Counted from the first letter of the stretch, positions 6,761 to 15,522 are shown. The stretch is 64,000 bases of DNA from Brevibacterium limosum (GCF_011617705.1 NZ_CP050154.1:2914001-2978000); one strand, 5' to 3'. Numbers and translations are program-made. Notes: a model not told the origin generated them from the sequence alone.

Positions 6761-7932
6761 CCAATCCGGTGACTGGGCGACCGCGAGGTGGTCTTGCCGC
6801 GCTGTCTGCCGCGCAGATCACCAGCTGGGGGTTACTGTACTATTCGCTTCCAGTCGCGGTAACGCCGATCTCCCAGGACACAGGGTGGAGCCCCACAGCG
6901 ATCACTGCTGCTCTCTCGGCTGGTCTCATCGTCTCAGCTGTGGCAGGTATTCGAGTCGGGCGCATCCTCGATGCCAACGGCCCGCGAACAGTCATGACAG
7001 CGGGTTCAGTCATCGGTGTCGTGGCGTTGCTGCTAGTGGCGTGGTCGCCGTCGCTTCCCGTGTTTTTCACCGCGTGGATCATTGCCGGATTTGCCCAGTC
7101 CGCGGTTCTCTATCCTCCAGCATTTGCTGTCATCACTCGGTGGTATGGGACCGATCGAGTCGGACCGTTGACGACGCTGACGCTGGTTGGAGGACTAGCA
7201 TCGACGGTGTTCGCGCCCTTGGTGGTCGCCCTCATCGATGGTCTCGGTTGGCGCGGCGGCTACGTGGTGATGGCCGGTGTTCTGGCTGTGATCACTGTGC
7301 CATTGCATGCGCTTTTTCTTAATGGGCGCTGGTCTGATGATGCTGGATCGCAGTCTGCAGCGGTATCCAAGGCCGAGGTGAGGCAGGTGACTCGCACACC
7401 GAAGTTCATCATTTTGCAGATCGCCATGGCCATGGCCACGTTCACGTTGTTCGCGGTCACGATCAACATCATTCCGCTGTTTCTTCAACGCGGCATGGAC
7501 TATTCACTCGCTGCTGTGGCCCTCGGACTCATTGGGGCCGGGCAGGTTGTCGGTCGAATCGGATACCCCCAGTTCGCACGAGCGACCTCGGCACGCACAC
7601 GCACGGTCACCATCTTTGCTATTGGTGCAGTGAGCCTGTTGACGCTGGCTCTCGTGCCGGGGCCAGCGTGGTTGCTGATCGTGGTTGCGGTCCTTGCCGG
7701 TGCTGTGCGGGGCTGTCACACGCTGCTTCAGGCCACAGCGGTCTCGGACAGATGGGGGACGAAGAACTTCGGGACGATCAACGCAGTCTTCACCGCACCA
7801 ATGACGTTCGTCGGTGCCTTTGCCCCTGTGGCCGGACCCGCTTTAGCAGGTCTGCTGGGCGGATATCCTGCTATGGCAATGGTGATGGCGGTATTGCTCA
7901 TTGGTGCTGTTGGGCTGACGACTCGATCCTGA
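6757..7932 (+). CDS. MFS transporter of the arsenic locus
   Basis: About 391 residues and 12 predicted membrane segments, with the MFS loop motif GRILDANGPRTVM between segments 2 and 3. Starting at GTG 6757 gives a 4-base overlap with arsR, so the two are translationally coupled and co-regulated. Arsenic-linked MFS proteins can export As(III), organoarsenicals or 1-arseno-3-phosphoglycerate (ArsJ), but no glyceraldehyde-phosphate dehydrogenase partner is present, so ArsJ is unlikely. The substrate cannot be decided from sequence. Convergent with arsO, 76 bases apart. Confidence 0.85.
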   Translation: MTNPVTGRPRGGLAALSAAQITSWGLLYYSLPVAVTPISQDTGWSPTAITAALSAGLIVSAVAGIRVGRILDANGPRTVMTAGSVIGVVALLLVAWSPSLPVFFTAWIIAGFAQSAVLYPPAFAVITRWYGTDRVGPLTTLTLVGGLASTVFAPLVVALIDGLGWRGGYVVMAGVLAVITVPLHALFLNGRWSDDAGSQSAAVSKAEVRQVTRTPKFIILQIAMAMATFTLFAVTINIIPLFLQRGMDYSLAAVALGLIGAGQVVGRIGYPQFARATSARTRTVTIFAIGAVSLLTLALVPGPAWLLIVVAVLAGAVRGCHTLLQATAVSDRWGTKNFGTINAVFTAPMTFVGAFAPVAGPALAGLLGGYPAMAMVMAVLLIGAVGLTTRS

Positions 7933-8008
7933 TGCCAGGTTCCAGGGTTCTCTCGTCCACGGTGTTGCCAGCCGCGGTAGTACTCGATCCGTATTGGTAT
8001 CGCGGTAG

Positions 8009-9076
8009 CTACTGTGCTTGAGTGCTTCGCACGTATTCGTTCACGTCCGCGACAGCAGACTTCGCTGTGCGGGCGGCACCGATGATGGTCGCGGAGGCAA
8101 ACCCTGTCCAATCGCCATACCCCAACAGCTGCAGTCCAGAAGCATCGATGCTTCGAGTGCCCTCTGTGACTGGATGCCCGTTCTTCCAGGTCAATTCGAG
8201 CCCATTGAGATGGTTGAGGTGTGGTTTGAAGCCGGTGCACCAGATGATGGCATCACAGCTGTACTCGCTCCCGTCGGCCCACGAGACCCCAGCCGAGGTC
8301 AATCGCTCGAACATCGGCGAAGCGTTCAGGTCACCACGGTCGCGTGCAGCCCGAACGGGCGGGACCATGACGATATCGCCGAGGCCCGACACACCATCGT
8401 GGTCGCGCCCGGCCCGCTGGGCCGCCTCGCGGGCGGTGGCAACGTCGAAGAGGACTCGTCCATCGACGTCGTCAGGCATGAACCGTGGTCGGCGCTGCGT
8501 GACCCACAGTGTCTGCGCCACGGTCGAGACTTCCGAGACGATCTGAGCGGCGGAGTTCCCACCGCCGACGATGACGACCCGTTGGTCGGTGTAGTCCTCG
8601 GGCGAATCGTATTCCACGGTGTGTAGCTGCCGTCCCGTGAAATCCTCACAGCCTGGATAGGCCGGAACATATGGGCGTTGCCATGTTCCGGTGGCGCTGA
8701 TGACCGCCGTGGTCTCTAGGGTGCCGGTATCGGTATCGACGAACAGTTGTCCCCGGTCCTGGTAGACATTGCTGACGTGGACCGGTCGGTGAACCGGTAG
8801 ATCGTAGCGGCGTTCGTATCGGGTCAGGTAGTCAATGACATGATCGGCGGTGGGAAACGACTCGCCCTTCTGCGCAGGCATCGGCCAGCCTGGCAACGGA
8901 CTGTACCCGGCCGGTGAAAACAGACGCAACGACTGCCACCCGTGCTGCCAGGCTCCTCCGGGGCCGGCGTGGTCGTCGAGAATGACGAATTCGAGACCCG
9001 TTCTGCGAAGAAAGTATCCAGCGGCGAGACCGGCCTGCCCACCGCCGATGACCACGACATCTGTCACCCGGTGCAC
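8009..9076 (-). CDS. arsO: ArsO-type NAD(P)H-dependent flavin monooxygenase
   Basis: A 355-residue flavoprotein. FAD motif VVVIGGGQAGLAAGYFLRRT is at the N-terminus, NADPH motif VVIVGGGNSAAQIVSEV lies near residue 165, and CTGFKPHLNHLNGL near 285. These match the ArsO group found in arsenic operons. Its start abuts the stop of arsC with no gap, so it is the last gene of the operon starting at trxB. The physiological reaction of ArsO is not settled to my knowledge; oxidation of arsenic or an organoarsenical is the usual proposal. Confidence 0.85.
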   Translation of the reverse strand: MHRVTDVVVIGGGQAGLAAGYFLRRTGLEFVILDDHAGPGGAWQHGWQSLRLFSPAGYSPLPGWPMPAQKGESFPTADHVIDYLTRYERRYDLPVHRPVHVSNVYQDRGQLFVDTDTGTLETTAVISATGTWQRPYVPAYPGCEDFTGRQLHTVEYDSPEDYTDQRVVIVGGGNSAAQIVSEVSTVAQTLWVTQRRPRFMPDDVDGRVLFDVATAREAAQRAGRDHDGVSGLGDIVMVPPVRAARDRGDLNASPMFERLTSAGVSWADGSEYSCDAIIWCTGFKPHLNHLNGLELTWKNGHPVTEGTRSIDASGLQLLGYGDWTGFASATIIGAARTAKSAVADVNEYVRSTQAQ

Positions 9077-9487
9077 TCAGTCTTGACTGAGTAAGTCGGT
9101 CACGAGCGCCTCGATGCGGGTCTTGATGTCGTCGCGGATCGGGCGAACCGCCTCGATGCCCTGGCCTGCTGGGTCATCGAGCTCCCAATCCTCGTAGCGC
9201 TTTCCCGGGAAGAAGGGACATGCGTCGCCACAGCCCATGGTGATGACCACGTCTGAGTCCTGCACAGCCTCGTCTGTGAGAACTTTCGGCTGCTCGGCGG
9301 TGATGTCGATGCCGTCTTCGCTCATCGCCTCGACAGCGATTGGATTGATGTGTTCGGCCGGGACCGATCCAGCCGAGCGGACTTCGATGCGGTTGCTCGC
9401 AAAATGGCGCAGATAGCCGGCAGCCATCTGCGAACGGCCAGCGTTGTGGACGCACACGAACAAGACAGAGGGTTTCTGGTCAGCCAT
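9077..9487 (-). CDS. arsC: Arsenate reductase ArsC (multi-cysteine LMW-phosphatase type)
   Basis: A 136-residue protein. The catalytic P-loop VCVHNAGRSQMA gives C12 and R18 (CX5R); two further cysteines, C86 and C90 in ITMGCGDACPFFPG, can relay a disulfide to the surface. This is the chemistry that needs thioredoxin or a similar reductant, and trxA/trxB are in the same operon. It reduces arsenate to arsenite for export by Acr3. It stands between arsRC and arsO, with 20 bases to the former and none to the latter. Confidence 0.9.
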   Translation of the reverse strand: MADQKPSVLFVCVHNAGRSQMAAGYLRHFASNRIEVRSAGSVPAEHINPIAVEAMSEDGIDITAEQPKVLTDEAVQDSDVVITMGCGDACPFFPGKRYEDWELDDPAGQGIEAVRPIRDDIKTRIEALVTDLLSQD

Positions 9488-9507
9488 AGGGGTGGTCTCT
9501 CTTTCGA

Positions 9508-10509
9508 TCAGTTGGTGAGGGAATCAAGTAGGGCCTGGACACGGGTAGCAAGGTCGTCGCGGATGAGTGCCACGCCCTCGGGGGAGGCCAATGCCGGGTC
9601 GGCAACTGACCAATCCTCGTACCGGAGGCCGGGCACGATGGGGCAGACGTCGCCGCAACCCATCGTGATCACGACATCAGCCGCACGGATCGCGTCATCG
9701 GTCAGTGGCTTCGGGAACAATTCCTCGACGTTCTCCCCGTCGATGTCGCTGATGAGTTCGGCGACATTCGAGTTGAGTCCTGCTGCCGGAGTCGAACCAG
9801 CGGATCGGGCGATTACGCGGCCTCCTGAGAGTTGGCGTGTTAGGGCCGCGGCGAGTTGGGATCGGCCGGCGTTGGCGACACAGATGAAGAGCACCTGCGG
9901 AGGCGCGCTGGCTGTGTCCCGGGTGATGTCAGCCAAGCGTTGCTTTGCGAAGCGCTCGGTCAAGGGGACGAGGTAGCGAGTGATTTTCGCCGATCGAGCC
10001 AGGCCCGTGTAGGAATCGCGCACGATGCCGGTGACAGTCTCTGGCGACACACCAGCTGATGTTGCCGATAGGTCTGTGATCAAATGGTTGATGTGGGCCT
10101 CCACGTCGAAGGCACTGACAGCCACTGGCGCCTCAGGCTGCGGGTTTGGTGCGATGACGGCAGGGGCGAAACCTTCCAGTAGAGCGCTCACAGCGGCCTG
10201 GCGTCCGGCTGCGATGGAATACCAGACCCAGGTGCCGCGACGTTGAGACTCGAGCAGCCCCACTGTCTTCAGTACTTTCAAGTGATGAGAGACAGTGGGC
10301 TGGGAAACGTCGGCAAGCTCTGCAAGATCGCAGACACATGATTCCCCACGAGGGTCGGTGCTGATCGCTGAGAGCATCCGTAACCGCAGAGGGTCAGCGA
10401 GTGCTTTGAGTGTTCCGGCAAGCGTCGTCGCGACGTCGACAGCAATGGCGTGGGACGGATCTGGGGCACACGTTTCATCGTCAGTGGGGATCATAGTGGT
10501 TTCAGTCAT
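9508..10509 (-). CDS. ArsR-ArsC fusion protein: repressor plus arsenate reductase
   Basis: About 333 residues. Residues ~15-110 are an ArsR winged helix (ALADPLRLRMLSAI; ESCVCDLAELADVSQPTVSH). Residues ~135-200 are helical and resemble the three-helix bundle that often precedes ArsC. Residues ~205-333 are an ArsC domain with ICVANAGRSQLAA and ITMGCGDVCPIVPG, so the CX5R and both relay cysteines are intact. I chose the ATG at 10509, which overlaps the acr3 stop by 4 bases. The fusion may let one protein sense As(III) through CVC and reduce As(V). It is probably the autoregulator of the operon. Confidence 0.9.
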   Translation of the reverse strand: MTETTMIPTDDETCAPDPSHAIAVDVATTLAGTLKALADPLRLRMLSAISTDPRGESCVCDLAELADVSQPTVSHHLKVLKTVGLLESQRRGTWVWYSIAAGRQAAVSALLEGFAPAVIAPNPQPEAPVAVSAFDVEAHINHLITDLSATSAGVSPETVTGIVRDSYTGLARSAKITRYLVPLTERFAKQRLADITRDTASAPPQVLFICVANAGRSQLAAALTRQLSGGRVIARSAGSTPAAGLNSNVAELISDIDGENVEELFPKPLTDDAIRAADVVITMGCGDVCPIVPGLRYEDWSVADPALASPEGVALIRDDLATRVQALLDSLTN

Positions 10510-11600
10510 GACGATCTCGCCTCCACAGCGTAGGGGTCGGTGCGGAACCATGCTTTCGCGGCCCAGAGTGAGACATAGACGAGGCCGACCAGGACAGGCA
10601 CCTCGATGAGAGGGCCAACGACCCCAGCCAGTGCCTGCCCGCTGGTGGCACCGAAGGTACCGATGGCGACGGCAATGGCGAGTTCGAAGTTATTGCCAGC
10701 CGCGGTGAAAGCCAATGTTGTGGAGCGGGCGTAGCCAAGACCGAGGCTCTTGCCGAGCAGGAGCCCTGCGAACCACATGAGTGAGAAGTAGACCAGCAAT
10801 GGCAGTGCGATTCGAACGACGTCCAAGGGTTGGCTGGTGATCTGTTCGCCCTGGAGTGCGAAGAGCAAAACGATTGTGAACAGGAGACCGTAGAGCGCCC
10901 ACGGCCCCACTCGGGGAATGAACTTCTCTTCGTACCACTGACGGCCGCGACGTTTCTCGCCGATCCATCGTGAGGCGAATCCGGCGATTAGCGGGACGCC
11001 GAGGAAGACGAGCACGTTGAGAGCGATCTGACCCATTGACACTTCCAGGCCTTGAGTATCAAGTCCCAACCAAGTGGGCAGGAAGGTGAGGTAGAACCAG
11101 CCGAGGACTGAGAACATGATGACCTGGAAGACTGAGTTGATCGCGACCAGCACGGCGGTTGCTTCTCGGTCACCGCAGGCGAGGTCGTTCCAGATCACGA
11201 CCATGGCAATACAGCGGGCCAGGCCAACGATGATCAATCCTGTGCGGTATTCGGGGAGGTCTGGCAGGAACACCCAAGCCAGGGCGAACATGACTGCGGG
11301 CCCGGCGAGCCAGTTGAGGACCAAGGATGAGATCAGCAGTTTCTTATCGCCGGTGACGGCGGCGACCTTGTCATAGCGGACTTTGGCGAGGACGGGGTAC
11401 ATCATGACCAGCAGACCCAGGGCGATGGGTACTGAGATGCCGCCGATTTCCAATTGGGAAAGCAGGTCAGAGACCCCGGGGATCAGCCGGCCGAGGAGGA
11501 GGCCTGCGATCATGGACAGGCCGATCCAGGCCGGCAGCCACTTGTCTAGTGTCGACAGGCGTGCAGGTGCCGTCTGTTGTGTGGTGGTGTCTGCGGTCAT
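10506..11600 (-). CDS. acr3: Acr3-type arsenite efflux permease
   Basis: A 364-residue integral membrane protein with ten predicted segments. Acr3 landmarks are present: WLPAWIGLSMIAGLLLGRL at the start, MMYPVLAKVRYDK, LARCIAMVVIWNDLACGD containing the conserved cysteine needed for arsenite transport, and FTAAGNNFELAIAVAIGTFG near the C-terminus. It exports As(OH)3 using proton motive force. It overlaps trxA upstream and arsRC downstream by 4 bases each. Length and motifs are complete, so it should be functional. Confidence 0.95.
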   Translation of the reverse strand: MTADTTTQQTAPARLSTLDKWLPAWIGLSMIAGLLLGRLIPGVSDLLSQLEIGGISVPIALGLLVMMYPVLAKVRYDKVAAVTGDKKLLISSLVLNWLAGPAVMFALAWVFLPDLPEYRTGLIIVGLARCIAMVVIWNDLACGDREATAVLVAINSVFQVIMFSVLGWFYLTFLPTWLGLDTQGLEVSMGQIALNVLVFLGVPLIAGFASRWIGEKRRGRQWYEEKFIPRVGPWALYGLLFTIVLLFALQGEQITSQPLDVVRIALPLLVYFSLMWFAGLLLGKSLGLGYARSTTLAFTAAGNNFELAIAVAIGTFGATSGQALAGVVGPLIEVPVLVGLVYVSLWAAKAWFRTDPYAVEARSS

Positions 11601-11920
11601 GCCAGGAGCTCCTCGATCTTGTTCACGATGTCTGGGCGCGGGTGTGCACCGATAAGGACGTCGCGTCGTTGGCCGTCACGGTAAAAGCCGAGCGTAGGAA
11701 TAGATGTCACTCCGGCTGCTGTGACCGCTTCGGGATTGGTATCGGCATCGATCTTGACGACCTTGACTCGTCCTTCGTATTCGTCGGAGAGCTGATCGAG
11801 TATCGGTGCGATTTGTTTGCACGGTCCACACCAAGTCGCCCAGATGTCGACGACTACGGGAATGTCGGAATCGATGACCTCGGTGGTGAACGTGGCGTCT
11901 GTGACTGTCGTCGTACTCAT
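11597..11920 (-). CDS. trxA: Thioredoxin
   Basis: A 107-residue classical thioredoxin with active site WATWCGPCKQIAP near residue 31 and the cis-proline loop GVTSIPTLGFYRDG. It overlaps trxB upstream and acr3 downstream by 4 bases. A dedicated thioredoxin in an ars operon most simply recycles the multi-cysteine ArsC domains encoded next to it. Cytoplasmic: there is no signal peptide. Confidence 0.92.
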   Translation of the reverse strand: MSTTTVTDATFTTEVIDSDIPVVVDIWATWCGPCKQIAPILDQLSDEYEGRVKVVKIDADTNPEAVTAAGVTSIPTLGFYRDGQRRDVLIGAHPRPDIVNKIEELLA

Positions 11921-12885
11921 GCGGGGACCTCCAACAGGGTTTCGGTGTGGGACATGGCGGGTGCGGCAGAGAGGAAGTGTTGGGCATCTATGGCTGCTGA
12001 GCAGCCTGTGCCAGCCGCAGTGATCGCTTGTCGGTACCGGCTATCGACGAGATCACCGGCGGCAAACACTCCGTCTTGGTTCGTGGCTGTCGACGGGTGG
12101 GTGACCTGGACGTATCCATCGGGGTTGAGGGCGACCTGTCCGGTCAGGAGCTCTGAGCGCGGATCATGGCCAATCGCTACAAATACCCCCGACACCGGCA
12201 GGGTCCGCTCGGCCCCGGATACGGTATCGCGCAGTCGCAGCCCCTCGACGTGGGATTGACCGATAATCTCGGAGACCTCGCTGTTCCAAGCGACCTCGAT
12301 CTTCTCGTCGGCCAGGACTCGGTCGGCCATGACCTTCGAAGCGCGAAACTCTTCGCGCCGATGCACGATTGTCACTTTGGAAGCGAAACGAGTCAGAAAC
12401 AACGCCTCTGCCATGGCAGAGTCACCACCGCCGATGACAGCGATCTCTTGCTCTCGGAAGAAGAAGCCGTCGCAAGTTGCGCACCAGGACAGGCCGTGGC
12501 CGGTCAATCGATCCTCTTCGGGCAGACTGAGCTTGCGGTAGGCCGATCCTGTAGCAAGGATGACCGCGCGGGCGTGGAATGTTTCACCCAGGCCGGTTTC
12601 AACGGGCTTGACCTCCCCAGTCAGATCGAGACGGATGGCGTCATCAAAGATGATGCGTGCACCGAACCGTTCGGCCTGCGCACGCATTGCCTCCATCAGT
12701 TCTGGGCCCTGGACTCCATCGATGAAGCCAGGGAAGTTCTCTACTTCGGTCGTGGTCATCAGTGATCCGCCAGCGGTGACGGAACCAGCGAGAACCACCG
12801 GCGACAAACCGGCCCGGGCTGCGTAAACAGCAGCGGTGTAGCCGGCAGGGCCAGACCCGACAATCACTAACTCTTGAATCGACAT
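11917..12885 (-). CDS. trxB: Thioredoxin-disulfide reductase
   Basis: About 322 residues. FAD motif VIVGSGPAGYTAAVYAARAG, redox site WCATCDGFFF near residue 135, NADPH motif AVIGGGDSAMAEALFL and C-terminal GVFAAGDLVDSRYRQAITAA are all intact. I chose the ATG at 12885; the frame start at 12936 would pass through the operator at 12891-12912. It reduces the TrxA encoded downstream with NADPH. First gene of trxB-trxA-acr3-arsRC-arsC-arsO, five of whose six genes overlap or abut. Confidence 0.92.
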   Translation of the reverse strand: MSIQELVIVGSGPAGYTAAVYAARAGLSPVVLAGSVTAGGSLMTTTEVENFPGFIDGVQGPELMEAMRAQAERFGARIIFDDAIRLDLTGEVKPVETGLGETFHARAVILATGSAYRKLSLPEEDRLTGHGLSWCATCDGFFFREQEIAVIGGGDSAMAEALFLTRFASKVTIVHRREEFRASKVMADRVLADEKIEVAWNSEVSEIIGQSHVEGLRLRDTVSGAERTLPVSGVFVAIGHDPRSELLTGQVALNPDGYVQVTHPSTATNQDGVFAAGDLVDSRYRQAITAAGTGCSAAIDAQHFLSAAPAMSHTETLLEVPA

Positions 12886-12890
12886 GCTTC

Positions 12891-12912
12891 TATATTGACC
12901 TATATCAATATA
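12891..12912 (-). promoter_or_regulatory. ArsR-type operator and promoter of the trxB operon
   Basis: TATATTGA (12891-12898) and TCAATATA (12905-12912) are a perfect inverted repeat with a 6-base spacer, of the ArsR/SmtB type. It begins 5 bases before the trxB ATG. On the minus strand a TTGCGC and CAATAT pair spaced 17 bases could be the promoter, so a bound repressor would cover the -10 element. The likely regulator is the ArsR-ArsC fusion. Confidence 0.6.
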
Positions 12913-13019
12913 TAGCGCAACCGCTAGGTCGTCCACTAACTCTCATACCCTTTGCCAATGCATGGCACCGGGCAGCGCTCACTCCCCGCGATCACCTGGC
13001 TCATCTTCAGCGCCAATGC

Positions 13020-13259
13020 TTACCGAGGGAGCGCCTCATGTGCGGGGACTGCTTCAGAAAATGCCGCGTGACAGGTTGAGCAACAGATCTCCCGCCCGTC
13101 CGGCAGCAGCCTCGAGGGGGCGCCGGTACCATTTCGATGAATTCGCACTTCTTCGCAGATCGTTGCGTGTTCTAGACACAGGCCGACACCGCAATGGACA
13201 CACACCGCGACTGCCCTCGCCATGATTTGCTCGCTGGCCGCATGCTCCCAGCAATTCAT
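13020..13259 (-). CDS. DUF2180-like small zinc-ribbon protein
   Basis: A 79-residue protein beginning MNCWEHAASE, with CVHCGVGLCLEHA near residue 20 and ICCSTCHAAF near 58. The CxxC ... CxxH and CCxxC arrangement suggests one or two zinc sites and matches my memory of the DUF2180 family. I chose the ATG at 13259 because GGAGG lies 6 bases upstream; an earlier ATG overlaps the ribosome site. It is transcribed apart from trxB, with its own TATCGATA operator upstream. Function unknown; metal or arsenic response is inferred from the operator. Confidence 0.65.
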   Translation of the reverse strand: MNCWEHAASEQIMARAVAVCVHCGVGLCLEHATICEEVRIHRNGTGAPSRLLPDGREICCSTCHAAFSEAVPAHEALPR

Positions 13260-13283
13260 AGTCATCCTCCCTGATTTGAGAAC

Positions 13284-13315
13284 TATCGATATAGAGCCTA
13301 ATTAGCGTATCGATA
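13284..13315 (-). promoter_or_regulatory. Operator upstream of the DUF2180-like gene
   Basis: TATCGATA occurs at 13284-13291 and again at 13308-13315, each self-complementary. The arms resemble those of the ars operator at 6349-6381, which suggests control by the same ArsR or a close relative. From here to 13578 I see no gene. Confidence 0.5.
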
Positions 13316-13578
13316 ACCGTCAATGTAGAGCGCTGATGCGATTGAGCCACCCGGCTCGCTAGTGCCGCGGAGGCAGCCGCTCGCACAATTGCATTCTCGT
13401 CGGTGGCACTGTGGGAAGTTTGAGATCTCAGCCCAATCGGCTCGGGTTTGAGACCCCGCATCCGGCAAGGTTACTGCCAGAATGTGAGCGGAACGCGGTA
13501 GCTGCCTGAAGCTGGCCCTAGGGAAGTGCATGCAGTCGACATCTGAAAAGCGTGCAGCCGCCTTTTGAATCTGACAAC

Positions 13579-13606
13579 GGGACGGGCGGATCGCGCCGCC
13601 CGTCCC
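13579..13606. terminator. Strong GC hairpin next to the 26-bp repeat
   Basis: GGGACGGGCGG (13579-13589), loop ATCGCG, then CCGCCCGTCCC (13596-13606): a perfect 11-bp stem. No T run follows, so it is either a Rho-independent-like barrier or an element-end structure. It touches copy B of the 26-bp repeat directly. Confidence 0.5.
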
Positions 13607-13632
13607 TGTGAGTCGCAGCGGTAAATGGCACG
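13607..13632 (+). repeat. 26-bp repeat, copy B (probable insertion-sequence end)
   Basis: Plus-strand copy starting TGTGAGTCGCAGCGGTAAAT, identical over 26 bases to copy A (3219-3244, opposite strand). Similarity to copy A continues to about 13645 with one inserted base. The open frame of the truncated permease starts inside it, so the repeat marks where the permease lost its N-terminus. Confidence 0.7.
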
Positions 13633-14317
13633 CTTCATCGCGGGCGACCAAGCACTCCTTGTGGGAGTACTCCTAGTGTTACTGACTCCCTGCGTCGACT
13701 ACGTGATTGTATTCTCCAGCCTGGCGGGGGCATCGAGCGATCGCCTGCTCGCAACAGCCCCGATCTTGATGTTGGCCCAGATGGTGACGCTCCCGGCCTA
13801 CCTACTGATCTTCATCGGACCCGAGGTTATCTCAGCCATCGACCCGAAACCGTTCGTTGAAGCGCTGGTTGTTCTGATCATTATTCCACTTGTCATGGCA
13901 GCCATGACACAGAAGCTGGCCGCAAAGAGCAGGGTCGGCAGGGCTGCTATGGCCACAACGGAGAGTTTAATGGTGCCCCTGATGATGAGTACCCTCGCCA
14001 TCGTTGTCGGATCCCAAATCGTCGGCGTGGGAGAAGAGATCGCCTCCCTATGGGCCGTCGTACCGATCTACGTAGCATTCTTAATCGTCATGGTCCCGGT
14101 AGGCCTAGCCACCTCAAAGATCTTCAGGCTTGATACCGGAAGTACGCGGGCGGCTGTTTTCAGCGGTGCCACCCGCAACTCACTGGTCGTGCTGCCGCTG
14201 GCATTAGCGCTACCGGAGCCGTTCACTTTGGTGGCCCTCGTGGTGGTCACTCAGACACTAGTAGAGCTTGTCGGAATGGTTGTCTACGTCAAAGTGATTC
14301 CGCGTATCGTCAAATAG
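13625..14317 (+). pseudogene. N-terminally truncated arsenic-resistance permease (bile acid:Na+ symporter family)
   Basis: 230 residues, about 100 short of the family's usual length. LLVGVLLVLLTPCVDYVIVF and the C-terminal VFSGATRNSLVVLPLALALP are typical of the ArsB-like BASS permeases of actinobacteria. The first six or so residues come from the insertion-sequence end, and the initial membrane segments are missing. There is an ATG, so a shortened protein could be made, but transport is unlikely. A second fragment of the same family lies at 2717-2925. Confidence 0.75.
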
Positions 14318-14337
14318 CACACACCAACGACCCCCTT

Positions 14338-14465
14338 TAGCGTCGACCAAGAGCCTTGACGAGTGCCCGACTGTCAGTCAGCAGATCTTGTTCTCGGCTG
14401 CGTCGGATCGGCGCGTAGTCTTTGATTAGAAGCGCGTCCATGCCTAAGACGCCGAGGAAGGACAT
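14338..14465 (-). pseudogene. Possible C-terminal remnant of an unidentified gene
   Basis: The minus strand is open for 42 codons with protein-like composition (LGMDALLIKDYAPIRRSREQ) and ends in a stop at 14338. It abuts the ctaG start on the opposite strand, with no ribosome site. I cannot name the family; it may be the tail of a gene cut by rearrangement. Confidence 0.25.
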
Positions 14466-14468
14466 ACA

Positions 14469-15422
14469 ATGGCAGACTTCACCTGGATTCCCACCAAAGC
14501 CCCCTCGATTGAGACCTTCCTTGGCTTCGAGCTACAACCAATCCCGGTCATCCCCGTCCTCGCCGGGATTATCGCCCTGTTCTACATCATCGGATGGATC
14601 CGACTCGCAATCCAGGGACGCCGCTGGCCAGTCTGGCGCGGAGTGTTATTCCTCCTCGGTTGCCTGCTGCTAGCTGCAGTCATGGGGCTGGCCATCGAAG
14701 GATACGGGCAAGTCATGTTCTCAGTCTTCATGTTCCAACAGATGACGCTCATGATGGCGGTACCACCACTTCTACTCCTTGGTGCTCCAGGGACCCTTCT
14801 TCTACGTTCGTCACCGCGGAATCTACCCGGGCGAATCGTTCTCAAACTCGCAATCTTCGGTCTACGCTCATGGGTAGGCAAGGTCGTTGTCCACCCACTG
14901 TTCTCGATTCCTCTATTCCTCGTCCTCTTCTATGGCCTCTACCTCTCAAATGCTGCGAATTTCGTGCTGAGCTCAGGCATTGGTGGCCATATCGGCCTTG
15001 AACTCGTCTTCCTGTTCACTGGAATCATCTTCAATGCGACGCTCATTCCGGCAGACCCGCTTCCTGTGCCCGAGTCTCACGTTGTACGGATTTTTCATTC
15101 TTTCCTCGAAGCCGGCCTTCACGCGTTCTTCGGTGTCATTGTCATGATGGCAACCCTGCCTTTAGTCGACCGATTCACCCAGATGCCAGCAAGCTGGGGC
15201 ATAGACGTGATGGAAGACCAGAAGCTTGCGGGCGGTATTGCTTGGGCCTACGGCGAGGGGCCAGCGGTGGCAATTCTCCTCGTCGTACTCATTACTTGGT
15301 CCCGTCAGGAGTCGAAGAACAATGCATCCCGTGATCGCGAAGTCGCGCTTCACGGAGACAAAGACCTTGATGCCTACAACGAATACCTCAGGGCACTCAA
15401 CCGCGGTGAGATCACGATCTGA
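14469..15422 (+). CDS. ctaG: CtaG-type cytochrome c oxidase assembly / copper protein
   Basis: A 317-residue membrane protein with about seven segments. FMFQQMTLMMAVPPLLLLGAP and histidines in VHPLFSIP, GGHIGLELVF and FHSFLEAGLHAFFGVIVMMA match the caa3-type CtaG family, which handles copper for the oxidase CuB site or for copper tolerance. AGGAAGG lies 8 bases before the ATG. It is followed after 400 bases by copC and copD-ctaG, so this is a copper module carrying two CtaG domains in all. Confidence 0.85.
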   Translation: MADFTWIPTKAPSIETFLGFELQPIPVIPVLAGIIALFYIIGWIRLAIQGRRWPVWRGVLFLLGCLLLAAVMGLAIEGYGQVMFSVFMFQQMTLMMAVPPLLLLGAPGTLLLRSSPRNLPGRIVLKLAIFGLRSWVGKVVVHPLFSIPLFLVLFYGLYLSNAANFVLSSGIGGHIGLELVFLFTGIIFNATLIPADPLPVPESHVVRIFHSFLEAGLHAFFGVIVMMATLPLVDRFTQMPASWGIDVMEDQKLAGGIAWAYGEGPAVAILLVVLITWSRQESKNNASRDREVALHGDKDLDAYNEYLRALNRGEITI

Positions 15423-15522
15423 ACACCCAAACGCACTCCCATGACGAGCAGCACCTGGTACAGCTCAGTTCTATTTTCCAGTCAACGCATTCCTGCATCC
15501 TTCGCAAAGTCAACATGCACTG

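Noticed and set aside
6757..7932. ArsJ assignment for the MFS transporter
   Set aside because: No glyceraldehyde-3-phosphate dehydrogenase gene accompanies it, and sequence alone does not separate ArsJ from other MFS proteins.
13054..13461. 135-codon minus frame overlapping the DUF2180-like gene
   Set aside because: It reads across the operator, and the overlapping DUF2180-like frame has the zinc motifs and the ribosome site.
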